A stretch of 64,000 nucleotides of DNA from Turnera subulata (GCA_028386065.3 JAKUCV010006155.1:140560-204559), one strand, 5' to 3'. Shown: positions 29,042 through 41,200, counted from the stretch's first letter. Program-made: numbers and translations. The notes: generated from the sequence alone by a model not told the origin.

Positions 29042-31922
29042 TGTAACGCCCCGAATTTTTGGTACTTAATTTCTATGGAAATTTCAGACTTTTTGGAATT
29101 TAATTTCTAATTTTACCCTTGTTGAATTTCCTGTATTTTTGATCAAGAAAAATTAATATTATTAATTTATTTTCCTTGGAAATATTTCATTTATGTTGGA
29201 TTAATCTTGTATCGGATTTTTGTTTTGGAATTAATTTGTATTGCAAGGTAAAACACATAGTTTGACGTAGTTTTACCTGATACTACGTCGTTTTGAGGGA
29301 GCTAAGGCATAAAACTCAGGTTTGATTTGCGTTTTGACCAAGGGAGGAGGGTTGACCGCGGCTAAGACAAAAACGACGTCGTTTTGGTCCTGGCCAAATT
29401 CAACCCTAACTCTATGGTATANATGTGAGTTGTGTACTTCATGCCGAATGGTGCTTTTAAAACTTACTTCAAATTCAATTTAGAAGAAGAAAGGGCCATA
29501 GAATGTTTCTGCAATTGTTTCCACGAACCCAGTCCATGTTAATTTTGGGATTTGGGGTTCAATTGAAGTTAAATAATGGATAAATGTCACATTCGTCCCT
29601 GTGTTGCCTCCTCAAATTGAAATTCGTCCTTGTGTTGAGTTTTGATTGGTTTTGATCCCTCAGTTGGTCAATTTTTTAAGGTTTTAGTCCTTTTTACCGA
29701 TTTTACCCCTAAATTCAGTACTTTACTGTTGAAACCAGTTTACCCACCCGAAATTCGACCCAACTAACCGACCCAACCCGGAACCTTATTCAAAAATCTC
29801 CAATAAACAAATAACTCTACCTCCCAACATCAAAAATTTTAAAATCATAAAAAAATACAAATTATTTTTAAAAATTTTAAAAAAATTAAAAAATCATAAA
29901 TCAAATTTTTTAAAAAAATTTTAAAAAACTTGAAAAATTATAAATCAAATTATTTTAAAATTTTAAAAATTTTAAAATTTAAAACTTTCTTCTCCACATG
30001 GTAAGCTTTTTCTTTACTTGTCTAGAAAAAACTATATTTTCAAAAATTTTTAAACTAAAAGATCGTTTACTTTATGATTTTTTATTTTAAAAAATATTTT
30101 AAAAATATTTTTGTACTTTTTTTTAATAATTTTCAAAATTTTGATATTTAGAGGTAGAGTTATATATTTATTGGAGATTTTTTAATGGGGTTCCGAGTTG
30201 GGTCGGTTAGTTGGGTCGAATTTTGAGTTGGTAAACTGGTTTGAATAGTAAAGTCCTGAATTTAGGTGTAAAATTGGTAAAAAGGACTAAAACCTTAAAA
30301 AATTGACTAACAGAGGGATCAAAACCAATCAAAACTCAACACAAGGACGAATTTCAATTTGAGGAGGCAACATAAGGACGAAATGTGATATTAATCCGTT
30401 AAATAATCATGCTTCCGATTTTTTTTTAAAAAAAATAGCTTTCCAGTTTTCAATTATTACTTTAATATACAATTAGTTATTTGGGTTGGATTCTAATCCT
30501 TCTATAAGGCCATGTGAGGTTAGAGAATGTTAACAGTAAACGAAGTTAGCTGGTCAAAAGCATGCTTGTATCTCACGGTCTCTTGGATTTGTGTATGTGA
30601 TTGTGTTAGGTTATAATTATAGGAACCTGTAATGTCAAGGTTGGAGATGCTTATCTTTCAAGATGTTTCTAATATGGCCCAGGTGAGGACATATAAACCC
30701 TTGTATGCATTACTGCCTACAATGCTCGGTTAATAGACATGGTATATAAAGTTGGAATTTCTTGTTTGGCATTGAATGTTGTATGCGTGTCTGCTTGTTG
30801 TGTTGATGTGCTTGGTTGCCTTGTAACTTGATGATGATATCTTTGATGCGGTATGCCTGATTATGTGAATTGTGTGCCGGAGTAATATGATATGCCGGTT
30901 GAGCATGTTTTGTTTGTTATGCTAAATAACGTGATTAATGGTTTTGTGGTTTGTGTGGTGGACTGTGGGCTGGAGGCCCGGATTTGAGATTAAGATGTTA
31001 AATCCACACAACCACGTTTGAAATAACGTATGGTACAATTCTTAAAGGATAATTGAGAATAAAATACTATAATAATTCTACTGTGGGGCTGTTGACCGGT
31101 TGGTTCGAGCGGGAAGTGTTACCCCTCGGGATTTTATGCGGTTTAGCATATGGGTCTGTTATGACCGGTTCTACCTCCCTCCTTCTACCTCCCCCTTTCT
31201 ACCTCCCTCTTTCTCTTTGTCTCTCTCTCTCTCTCTCTCTCTCTATGGATATGTTTGGGCTTCGTGCCTGGTTTATTTAGGCTTATGCCTGGTTGTCTCA
31301 TGAGACGGGACCGAGCTCGACGCACACAGTAGAGGGCCCTAATAAAATATTTAAACCTAATAACAAAGATAATAAGATAAGTAATGATAAATGATGGTTG
31401 AAGTCTGGTGATGACTGGTGTTGTGTATTGTGAATTGTTTGTGCTCTGTGTTTGTTATTGCCTAATGCCGGTATACTTGTAGTTGATTTGTAATTGTATA
31501 TTATTGGTTTATTTGTTTGCGGTGAGACAGTGGTTGGTCTCACCCCCTCACAGTCTTGTCACAAGTTAACTGTTCTTTGAGCAGTGGTGCATATCAGCAG
31601 GTGGCGGTGCTTTCCTCCTCGGGTCGGATCCATAGGGTGCACTGCTTTCATATTTGATTATGTATTTGTCTTCCGCTGCATACTCTATTTGATATACTGT
31701 ATTGTCTTTATATTGCATAATTAATGATTTTTCTTAATTTTATTGTATCCCAGGGGAGAAGGGCATTTTGGCCCCTTCACATGATATATTTAATCTAATG
31801 GATAATTTGGGATACGGTGTTTTAGTTGTTGATTTTTCGTGTCCCGGGAATGGTAAGGGCAATTTGGTCAATCTATAATTAATTTATGACTTATATTAAT
31901 AAATTGGGACACGGGCGTTTCA
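29042..31922 (+). repeat. Element B LTR 1, with MITE insertion and an N at 29422
   Basis: Aligns with LTR 2 except for three things. A MITE occupies 29578-30398. A single N at 29422 stands where LTR 2 has about 906 extra bases (33836-34741). A middle block (about 30738-31190) is strongly diverged. Bases after about 31190 are almost identical to LTR 2. The gap removes LTR 1's TATA box and transcribed leader. Confidence 0.85.
29578..30398. mobile_element. Mutator-type MITE with long inverted repeats and 9-bp target duplication
   Basis: The two ends are inverted copies. Left GTGTTGCCTCCTCAAATTGA and right TCAATTTGAGGAGGCAACAT pair, and the similarity continues inward about 280 bases to an AT-rich centre. 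TTAAATAAT occurs at 29569-29577 and 30399-30407. LTR 2 of element B carries the empty site (about 34885-34895), proving insertion. A 9-bp duplication with long terminal inverted repeats is the mark of Mutator-like elements. There is no coding capacity. Confidence 0.88.
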
Positions 31923-33455
31923 GTTGGTAGCGGAGCAGGCTGTAGATCCTTGGGGATGTGTCGATTGCTTTTGTGATCTTGTGTGCATAAGTCTGCTTTT
32001 TATTTTAGTCGGTCCTTGCATTGTCATATGCATGCATATAGTGAGTCGTACTATGGATCCGGTGGAGGACATGCACCTGCTGGGGGTCGGAGTGACTCGG
32101 TACTGTCATTGAAATGACATGCTTACCTTTACAGCTTATTAGGCTGTTGCAATGTTTGTTTTGTGGGATATCCACTGTTTTCTCAGAGTCGGTGTAGACT
32201 CTTAGCTCTTTGCTTACGCTCCTTGTCTGTGTGAGTAAGCTGTTGTTGCTTCTTCTGTGTTGTTGCTGGAAGGTGCTTTCCTACGGTAACATGTCCGATA
32301 GTTCCAAAAATAGAACTGGCCAATACAAGTAAGAACCATCGATTTGCTTTTAGATGTTATTTCTTTCAAGTGCTGATCTGATGTGATTCTTATAGATATG
32401 ATTCTTGTAAACTTGGTGATCTTTTATTTTTGGTTTGACTACTTGAGCTCGAGGATTATAATTTACTTGTGAATGGTACTATGGGTTAAATTTTGTTCGG
32501 AGTTCGAGCTGATAACTTCTTGAATTAAGTTGAGGTTGATCTAATGGTATATGTGGGAAAATATCTTTTGATGATATTTGAGGTATTTATTCTTGCTGAT
32601 TTGAGATATTAGAGGTGATTGTGATAAAAAGATGATGACCAGGAATCTTTTTTGAGGTTATAATTCATGTGCTTGATGAGGATGTCGATATTATGTTACA
32701 TTGAGGTTTGATTTTGAGGTGATCTAGGAAATTGAGAATTTATCGCTAGTTAGTTAATTGTGTGACAAGAGATACAGTGGTGTTTTAAGTTCTTCATTAA
32801 AGAAACTTTGATGTTGATATTAAGTGTGGCTTGGGCGATAGACTTATAAGTATGAGTTATACAAAGATGTTTGAGTCTTGGGGAATCTAAGTTTTGGAAT
32901 TATAGCTATGATATCTGGGTAATGTTTGGTTTCTAGTGCTAAGGTATGAACTGGGTTATATACGATTTTGGCTGAATTGGTGTGTTAAAAAGGAAATACT
33001 TTGAGGATTAGAACATGAAATATATATTATGGATTTTTGGTCTTGAGATATTCACAATGGGAGTTATGATCTTGTTATTTATATAACAATTTTGGATTCT
33101 TTTATCTGAGGATATGCTTAGTGGATTAGAAGATTGAATATATTTGGTTGAGTGATGAACAATGAAAGTGTTTATGGATTTTGGTATTATCATTGGTGGT
33201 GATGATTTGATAAGACTCTTGGGTTAGTGTTATGATCTTCCGCTCTACTGATCATGTTTGATTAAAGTCGATGATTGGCTTGGTATATCAGAGTTCTTTC
33301 CTAGATTTGTGATTGATAGACAAGATGTTTCTACGTGGTAGTTTTGGCTAATGGTACTTCGATGTCGGATGATACCCGATGGTGTCCGTCCACCACAAGT
33401 TTGCTTGACATGTGTGTAAATTTCGAGGACGAAATTATGTTAAGTGGGGTAGAAT
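31923..33455 (+). other. Element B interior, no coding capacity
   Basis: Starts with the PBS and a leader. A short ORF with ATG at about 32291 (MSDSSKNRTGQYK then stop) may be the remains of gag. The rest is AT-rich, without recognisable protein, ending in the PPT at about 33441-33455. Confidence 0.6.
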
Positions 33456-36422
33456 TGTAACGCCCCGAATTTTTGGTACTTAATTTCTATGGAAATTTCA
33501 GACTTTTTGGAATTTAATTTCTAATTTTACCCTTGTTGAATTTCCTGTATTTTTGATCAAGAAAAATTAATATTATTAATTTATTTTCCTTGGAAATATT
33601 TCATTTATGTTGGATTAATCTTGTATCGGATTTTTGTTTTGGAATTAATTTGTATTGCAAGGTAAAACACATAGTTTGACGTAGTTTTACCTGATACTAC
33701 GTCGTTTTGAGGGAGCTAAGGCATAAAACTCAGGTTTGATTTGCGTTTTGACCAAGGGAGGAGGGTTGACCGCGGCTAAGACAAAAACGACGTCGTTTTG
33801 GTCCTGGCCAAATTCAACCCTAACTCTATGGTATATAAAAAAAAACAAAAAACTCTTCACCCTTTTGATTCTTTTTTTTTTCTCATTCTCCTCCTACTCT
33901 CCCGAGGACAGCCACCCCTTTCCTTCTATTGTTTTTTTTTTTTTGGTTTTCCCTCATTCTTTTTCATCTCTCTCTCATTTAGTTGTTGCTGCCACCACTC
34001 ATCCTTTCATCTCTTTCTTACCTCGTACCCCCTCCTCTTCTCCATGTCGAGCTGTGCTCGACTCAAGTAGAAGGGTTGATGCCGGGTTTGCTCTGGCAAG
34101 CGTGTGTTCCGGGGCTCGAATTTGTAGTCAATCGGGTAAGAAGGCGATGTCACTTCTCTTACCGTTCCTTTTCTCCTTGTTGATCTAATTGTCGATCCGT
34201 TTTAATTGGGTTTGTTGTGTTCTATGGTTGATGGTGGACTGGGCACGAGGTTTGATGCTGGGGTTTTGCAAGCTTGGGTTTGTGCCGAATCAATTTGGGT
34301 AATGTTAAGTTCTGGTCGAACTGAGTTTGGACGAGTAAGAACTCATTCCTGATTTTTAGTGGAACTCTTTTGATTGTTGGTCGGGTCAACCATTCAATTG
34401 GCACTTTAATTATAGTGGTGTTCGTATTGTACCTTTAGAGTTTGGCAGGTTATTTATAAGTCATTAAAGGTCCTCTATTTTCTGGGTTTACAACTTACAA
34501 AATTCCAGGTTCCAATCTCTTTCCTAAATCTTTTATTTGCAAGACTTGGTAAATTACGGTTTGGTCTTTGCTTTGTCCATGAATATTAAATTCTTAGAGT
34601 CACATCAACATTGTGTGGATTGTATCAGGTCTGAATTAATGCATCGCACATGACTCCCTATGATTTCAATAATTTCTTACCATTAAACTATTAATTAATG
34701 ACTTAGGATGTTGACACTTACGAGCAGTTGTTTTATCCTAAATGTGAGTTGTGTACTTCAGGCCGAATGGTGCTTTTAAAACTTACTTCAAATTCAATTT
34801 AGAAAAAGAAAGGGCCATAGAATGTTTCTGCAATTGTTTCCCCGAACCCAATCCATGTTGATTTTGGGATTTGGCGTTCAATTGAAGTTAAATAATCATG
34901 CTTCCGATTTTTTTTTTATTTATTTTTTTTAAAAAATAGCTTTCCAGTTTTCAATTATTGCTTTTATATACAATTAATTATTTGGGTTGGATTCTAATCC
35001 TTCTATAAGGCCATGTGAGGTTAGAGAATGTTAACAGTAAACGAAGTTAGCTGGTCAATAGCATGCTTGTATCTCACGGTCTCATGGATTTGTGTATGTG
35101 ATTGTGTTAGGTTATAATTATAGGAACCGGTAATGTCAAGGTTGGAGATGCTTATCTTTCAAGATGTTTCTAATATGGCCCAGGTGAGGACTTATAAACC
35201 TTTGTATGCATTACTGCCTACAATGCTCGGTTAACTGTCTTGATATATAAAGTGGTATTAATTGTTGGTCTTGAATGCTGTATGTATGTTTGTCTGATGT
35301 GCTGATGTTGCTATCTGCGAGTGTATTATGTTGGTGATATCTCTGATGCAGTGTGCTTGATTTGTGAACTGTGTACCAGTGTGATGTAATATGCCTGTCG
35401 TGCATGAGTTGTTTTGTGTGTTAGATAACGTGATATATGGTTTTGTGGTTTGTGTGGTGGATTGTGGGCCGGAGGCCCGGATTTGAGATTAAGTTGTTAA
35501 ATCCACACAACCATGTTTGAAATAACGTAAGGTACAACTCTTAAAGAATAAATGAGAATAACGAATTGTAATAAAGTCTACTGTGGGGCTGTTGACCGGT
35601 TGGTTCGAGCGGGAAGTAATACCCCTCGGGATGGCATGCGGGTTAGCATGTGGGCCTGTGATGGCCGGTTCTACCTCCCTCCTTCTACCTCCCCCTTTCT
35701 ACCTCCCTCTTTCTCTTTGTCTCTCTCTCTCTCTCTCTCTCTCTATGGATATGTTTGGGCTTCGTGCCTGGTTTATTTAGGCTTATGCCTGGTTGTCTCA
35801 TGAGACGGGACCGAGCTCGACGCACACAGTAGAGGGCCCTAATAAAATATTTAAACCTAATAACAAAGATAATAAGATAAGTAATGATAAGTGATGGTTG
35901 AAGTCTGGTGATGACTGGTGTTGTGTATTGTGAATTGTTTGTGCTCTGTGTTTGTTATTGCCTAATGCCGGTATACTTGTAGTTGATTTGTAATTGTATA
36001 TTATTGGTTTATTTGTTTGCGGTGAGACAGTGGTTGGTCTCACCCCCTCACAGTCTTGTCACAGGTTAACTGTTCTTTGAGCAGTGGTACATATCAGCAG
36101 GTGGCGGTGCTTTCCTCCTCGGGTCGGATCCATAGGGTGCACTGCTTTCATATTTGATTATGTATTTGTCTTCCGCTGCATACTCTATTTGATATACTGT
36201 ATTGTCTTTATATTGCATAATTAATGATTTTTCTTAATTTTATTGTATCCCGGGGGAGAAGGGCATTTTGGCCCCTTCACATGATATATTTAATCTAATG
36301 GATAATTTGGGATACGGTGTTTTAGTTGTTGATTTTTCGTGTCCCGGGAATGGTAAGGGCAATTTGGTCAATCTATAATTAATTTATGACTTATATTAAT
36401 AAATTGGGACACGGGCGTTTCA
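33456..36422 (+). repeat. Element B LTR 2 (intact, 2,967 bp)
   Basis: Contains a 16-bp palindrome centred on GACGTC at 33784-33799 and a TATA box TATATAAA at 33832-33839. A pyrimidine-rich leader follows at about 33860-33985 and a (CT)n run at about 35720-35743. It serves as the reference for missing parts of LTR 1. Confidence 0.88.
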
Positions 36423-36427
36423 TGCGC

Positions 36428-36552
36428 GGTAGGGTGAGATGTCCGTCGGGCTAGCTTCTGCCCAATGATTGTTGTAGGCCTTTGGGTGCCTTGTGGCATG
36501 CTTAGGATGTGCAAGGCACCTGGTCGGTCACGTAGAGACAGGGCGTGATAGT
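36428..36552 (+). repeat. Element A left LTR, last part
   Basis: Continues A's LTR after element B. It ends just before the PBS; the terminal dinucleotide is not the expected CA, so the exact end is uncertain by a few bases. Confidence 0.65.
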
Positions 36553-36554
36553 TT

Positions 36555-36566
36555 TGGTAGCGGAGC
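36555..36566 (+). promoter_or_regulatory. Primer binding site of element A (tRNA-iMet type)
   Basis: TGGTAGCGGAGC, 10 of 12 identical to the common plant site TGGTATCAGAGC complementary to initiator tRNA-Met. Element B uses the same variant at 31925-31936. Confidence 0.65.
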
Positions 36567-36679
36567 GTGGTTTAATTTATGTTAAGGGGCTTACGCTATA
36601 AATTGTCGTTAAAGGCTGTTACCCATCATTAAAGACCGTGGGATGGTGAGAGCTAACTTGTCTGTGTTGGTTTTCTTGT

Positions 36680-38063
36680 ATTTTGGGCGCAGGTAAGCCA
36701 ACAAAAAGGAAGTTGGGAAAGGAAGTGTTTACTGAGGTGGTTGCCCCGGATGTGCAATCTATTGAGGATGGTGAGGATGTAGATGATGAGACTTACGTCC
36801 TAGGGGCTGCTAGTGATGAGTTGCCCAGCGAAGCAGAGTATTCAGATGCCTTTGGAGGTGCTGAAGGTAGGCTTACATGGTGTTAATAGGGCAGTTGAAA
36901 CCATTGCTGAGGCGATTGCTGCTGATCGGAATAGAAGGGAGGACCCGATACCCCGAGTTCAAAGTGGGGAATCTCCCTTAGTGACCTTTGTGAAACTCGA
37001 TCCACCAACATTTTCTGGTGCTGAAAATGAAGATCCACAGCGATTCCTTGAAGATGTCTGGAAATGTTGCCAAGTGATGGAATGTACAGATCACCGAGCA
37101 GTAGCTCTTGCGGCCTTTCGGCTAAAGGGGGATGAAGCCAATAATTGGTATGAGTCAAAAAATAAGGGAGAGGATGTTTGATGCTGCCCCGTGGATCTGG
37201 ACTGAGTTCCGTGCTGCTTTCCTGGAGCAATTTCTTTATGAGAGTGTTAGGGATCAGAAGGCGGCAGAATTTGAACTTTTAAGGCAAGGAGACATGACAA
37301 TAGGGGAGTATGAAACTAAGTTTATAAACTTGTCCAAGTATGCCTTGCACATGATCCCAGATGAGCGGAGGAAGATCAAAAGGTTCATTGAAGGACTGAA
37401 GGGCTACATATATAACTCTTTAGTGGCTATTCCATTCAGCTCCTATGCTGAAGCAGTTGACAAAGCTCGGGCAATTGAAATAAAGACTCAAGCTGAAAGA
37501 GGTGAGGCAAGTGTCAAGAGGATAAGGCAAGATAATACTTAAAACCAACAAAGTTTTACTGCTGGTTCAAGCCAATTTCATGGGCGTGGTAAGACGGGAT
37601 TGTGGGTTAACCAACCTAGGGCTCGTTTCAGAGGTAGTCCTAGTTATGGAGTCCCAAGCTTTGGGGGGAGTTTGATGAGACCCGTAGCTAGCCAATTTCA
37701 GGGTACTCAAAGTATACAAATGAGGCCCAATAGTTTGTGCTTCAGGTGTGGCAAGTTTGGACATATGTCACGGGAATGCCCGGTGGGGCAAAATTTGTGT
37801 TACGTGTGTGGGCAGGCTGGCAATATAGCCAGGGAGTATCCCGTTGGGAAATCATCTATGGCATCTAGTGTAGCATCACCACCGTCAAGGTCACAGTGGG
37901 CTGATAGCCAGTCTTCTTTTCGAGGCAGGGGAGGTACTGGTCGTGGAACTGCAAGTAGAAGCAGTAGCTATCAACCCGGCCAGGGGCAGGCTAGGGTGTT
38001 TTGCTTGACTCAGGAGGATGAAAAAGCCTCCAACACTGTTGTGACAGGTATACTGAAAGTTAA
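36680..38063 (+). pseudogene. Element A gag, frameshifted
   Basis: Retrotransposon gag capsid region (VKLDPPTFSGAENEDPQRFL, FRAAFLEQFLYE, IGEYETKFINLSKYA, RRKIKRFIEGL) followed by a zinc knuckle C-x2-C-x4-H-x4-C at about 37738-37779 (CFRCGKFGHMSREC). A second knuckle (CYVCGQAGNIAREY) has lost its His and last Cys. The reading frame changes near 36,850 and near 37,160, and an in-frame TAA sits at 37540-37542. The frame ends in solo LTR C1 at 38064. Confidence 0.88.
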
Positions 38064-41000
38064 TGAAACGGCCCGACCCGTATTTACCATACACAGTAAA
38101 CACGTGCCGGAACAGTAATACCCCGACTCAACAATGCACCGCATACAGTGTATACAACAGAAAAGTGGCGTAACAGCAAATAACAAAAGTACTTCTGGCC
38201 CAACAGCCCAACATCATAAACAAGTCACCCGAATCTCGGGAACATCAACAATAACACAACCGGCCCAATGGCCCAACAATAGCAATAAACAGCACAGCGG
38301 AAGACTTAATAACTCACAAAGACACTGTGTGTGACACATGATGCAACTTATGGATCCGAGTCCTGTCCAAGGGATAATGCCGTAGCCTGTCTGGAATGCA
38401 TCATACCTGATCCACAAATAACTCAACCTACGGGATGAAAGCCCGCAGGTAAGGGGTGAGTCCGAAGTGTTCACCGGGTAAAACCCATAAGCAAAAATAC
38501 AAATACAAGCAACCGATAATAACCAAGTCACATCAACAACAATTAACTAAGGTTCTCACGAACCCTAAATAGCACTCTTGGTGACCCTAGACACACTAAT
38601 CCAATTTTATTAACAGGGCCCCTATCACTAGTTAAATGGTGGCCGTCGCCAGGTAGTCAAGCTAGCTAGCCCGTAGACCCCACCCTGGTACCTCCATGTA
38701 TAACTGGCACAGACAGGGAGCAGACCCCAAGCACACTCTCCCCCAGCGCCTAAAATAATAATTGGTACAGACAGGGAGTAGACCCCAAGCACACTCTCCC
38801 CCAGTACCATAAAATAAAAGACTACCATCTGGCTGTTCCAACATTTAACTGTGACTTACTAGATGTCTAAGTGTTTCTATTTTATTAATATTACTATTTT
38901 AGTCTTGATACCACAATACTGTTAACCAACCATCAACTCATTATCCCGAGCAGGCTCGCAGCCTCTCCACTCGTCCGGATAATAATCAATACCACTTAAC
39001 CATCAGATTCCACATAATAATGTTCCGGTACTCAAATCATGTCAATCTCACAGACAACAACAACAACGGTAAATTTATCATCATTAACATCATCAACATC
39101 AACAACAATCAATACTTATCACAACAACCATTCACAACCACAAGTGTAGTATCATACCAGCAAACATCACACACAGTGAACAAACAGCAACTTGATATCA
39201 CGGGTAGTATATAAATATTTACTTATCCTCACCTTAGCCGATTACTCAACTCTGAAGACAATGACCGGTCCAAAGCCGGCTCCTCGGGAACTGCCCGATA
39301 TCAAAACCTATACAACAAAACAACATGCTCACATAAATGCACATAATTGGTATGCTATGATGCCATAAATTGTAAATTAAACCCCCCTCGGTTATACGTC
39401 ATCATCTCCATAAAATTATTATACTTGACAATATATAATTACCAAATATTATTATTTATTTTTTTCAAAAAGGTATTACTATATATACTTAGTGAAATAT
39501 TCCCCAGAATATACAATACCATATTTATTTCCAAAACATTTTCATATATACCCCTTTTCTAAATTTATTTACTCTTATAATAATTTTTCAAAGGAAATTC
39601 ATATTATAATTACATTTTCTCAAAATAATTTTAGTGTTATCATTTTTTTTCCAGTAAAACATATTCATATACTTTATATATATTTTTTCCAAAATACTAT
39701 AACTCATACTTACCATATATTATTAAAATAACCATAACATAATTACCTTAATTTTTCCAAAATATCATGTCTAAGTAATTATTTTCTAGATATATCAAAT
39801 GAATAATTATCTCTGGTCAAATTTATTATTCTGTCTATTTCCAAAAATATTTTCCCAACATATATATATAATAATCCATTTCTGTATATATATTATAATT
39901 TTTTTCCCAGTGATATTATTATTTATTTATTTTTATTTTTTTTTAAAACCGGACTGGGCCAACCCATAGAAATTCTGGGCTAACCCAGAACCAACCCAGA
40001 CAAAGACCCATGTCATCAGCCCGACCCAGCATCTCAAGCCCAATCCAAGCCATGACATGGACTGTGGAAATGGGTCAACCCGAACCAGTCGGGTCATCCT
40101 CAACTCTCAGCTCACCTTGAGTTGCAGCGGCGGCTTCGTGGAGGAAGAGCGGCGGCACGACGATACGAGAGCAGAGGCGCGAGGCAACAGCGGCGAGGCG
40201 CTGGCGTCGAGGAAGACCGACGTCGGCTGCTGGTGCGGCTGCAGTCGTTCATCGGTAGAGACAAACTCTTCACCGGGCGTCGCGTGGAGGTGGAGACGCG
40301 GCGGCTGCTGGCGGTGCGACGCGACGAGCGAACGGCCGCGTCGCGGGAACAGAGTCGAGGCAACGAGGTGGAGGCTGCATCTGGTCGGCGCGGCAACAGA
40401 GAGGAAACGCGAGGGGAAGAGACGGTGGATCCGGGCAGGTCTGCTCGTCAGGTCTGGCGGCTCGTCGACTGGTCTCCGCGGGACGGCGAGGAAGAGAGGA
40501 GGGCGGTCATCCGGCAGCGCGGTGGTGGTCTCGACTGGTGAAGGCGGTGGATCGGTGGAGGTGGTTGTCGGCAGAGGTGGTGTGGGTGGCGGTGGGGTGT
40601 GTGTGTGTGTTTTTTTTCTTTTTTTTTTCTTTCTTTTTTTCTTCTTTTTTTTCTTTTCCATTTTTGTTCTCCTTTTTTTTTTCTCTCCTTTTCTTTTTCT
40701 TCTCCTCTCCTTCTCTTCTCCTACTTTCTTCCTTTTTATATTTCTGTGCACAGCAGCAAAGGTGGCGCCGCCTTGCATTATTGAGGCGGCTCAATAATGC
40801 AGGGTCGTGTCCAAGCTGGACCAGAAAATAACTGCATACCCCCTTAGTTATTTTCCAGTGTGATTTTTCTGAGGATTCTGGGACCCGAAAAATACCAACT
40901 TAGATCCGAAAATTCCACGGAAAAATCTCGAGCACGGGAAAACCCTCGGTTTCGAAAAACGATGCCCGATTTACCTTGAATTAATTACCCAAGATTAATT

Positions 41001-41072
41001 CATTCGGTAAATCACTGTATAACGACTTTTACAGTTCGGTAAAAATACCAAATTTTTACCCGGGCTCTTACG
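38064..41072 (-). mobile_element. C1: solo LTR of a gypsy family (3,009 bp), minus orientation
   Basis: It begins TGAAACGGCCCGACCCG and ends GGGCTCTTACG, flanked by GTTAA at 38059-38063 and 41073-41077. It matches the LTR of C2 (59578-62275), whose attached pol shows the minus orientation. Removing C1 reconnects A's gag (VVTGILKVN) to its protease (LCPALCLIDTGCTYSF). On the minus strand an ATATAAAAAGG TATA-like box at about 40742-40732 precedes a purine-rich leader (about 40740-40610) and a GC-rich stretch (about 40560-40130). The terminal CA has decayed to CG. Confidence 0.85.
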
Positions 41073-41200
41073 GTTAATTTGTGCCCTGCATTGTGTTTAA
41101 TTGATACGGGGTGTACATACTCTTTTGTTAAGTCCCATTTTGCTAAGTACTTTGATGAAATACCTGTTAGTCTCGGAAGTCCGTTGGCTGTGTACACGCC
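41073..41200 (+). pseudogene. Element A protease, N-terminal fragment
   Basis: Encodes CLIDTGCTYSFVKSHFAKYF, the aspartic protease active-site block (D-T-G) of gypsy elements; the catalytic Asp codon is 41103-41105. It is interrupted at 41200 by element D; the rest of the domain resumes at 54835. Confidence 0.85.

Larger units (their letters stand above)
29042..36422 (+). mobile_element. Element B: non-autonomous gypsy-type element with 2.9-kb LTRs and 1.5-kb interior
   Basis: It starts TGTAACGCCCCG and ends GGGCGTTTCA, flanked by TGCGC at 29037-29041 and 36423-36427. LTRs are 29042-31922 and 33456-36422. The interior has a PBS (TGGTAGCGGAGC, 31925-31936), a leader, and the typical gypsy 3' end (AATTTCGAGGACGAAATT) with a purine-rich tract AAGTGGGGTAGAAT before LTR 2. 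No gag, protease, RT or integrase can be read in 31923-33455, so any movement would rely on proteins from elsewhere. It sits inside the left LTR of element A and is therefore younger than A. Confidence 0.9.

Noticed and set aside
31053..36043. Repeated 65-91 codon ORFs around 31053-31543, 35552-36043 and 51060-51366
   Set aside because: They are the same LTR segment in three B-family copies, driven by (CT)n repeats, with no conserved start or domain.
40057..40797. Long overlapping ORFs on both strands inside solo LTR C1 (246 and 223 codons)
   Set aside because: GC-rich and homopolymer sequence opens all frames; the products are runs of Lys/Arg or Phe and no domain is seen. The stretch is LTR sequence.
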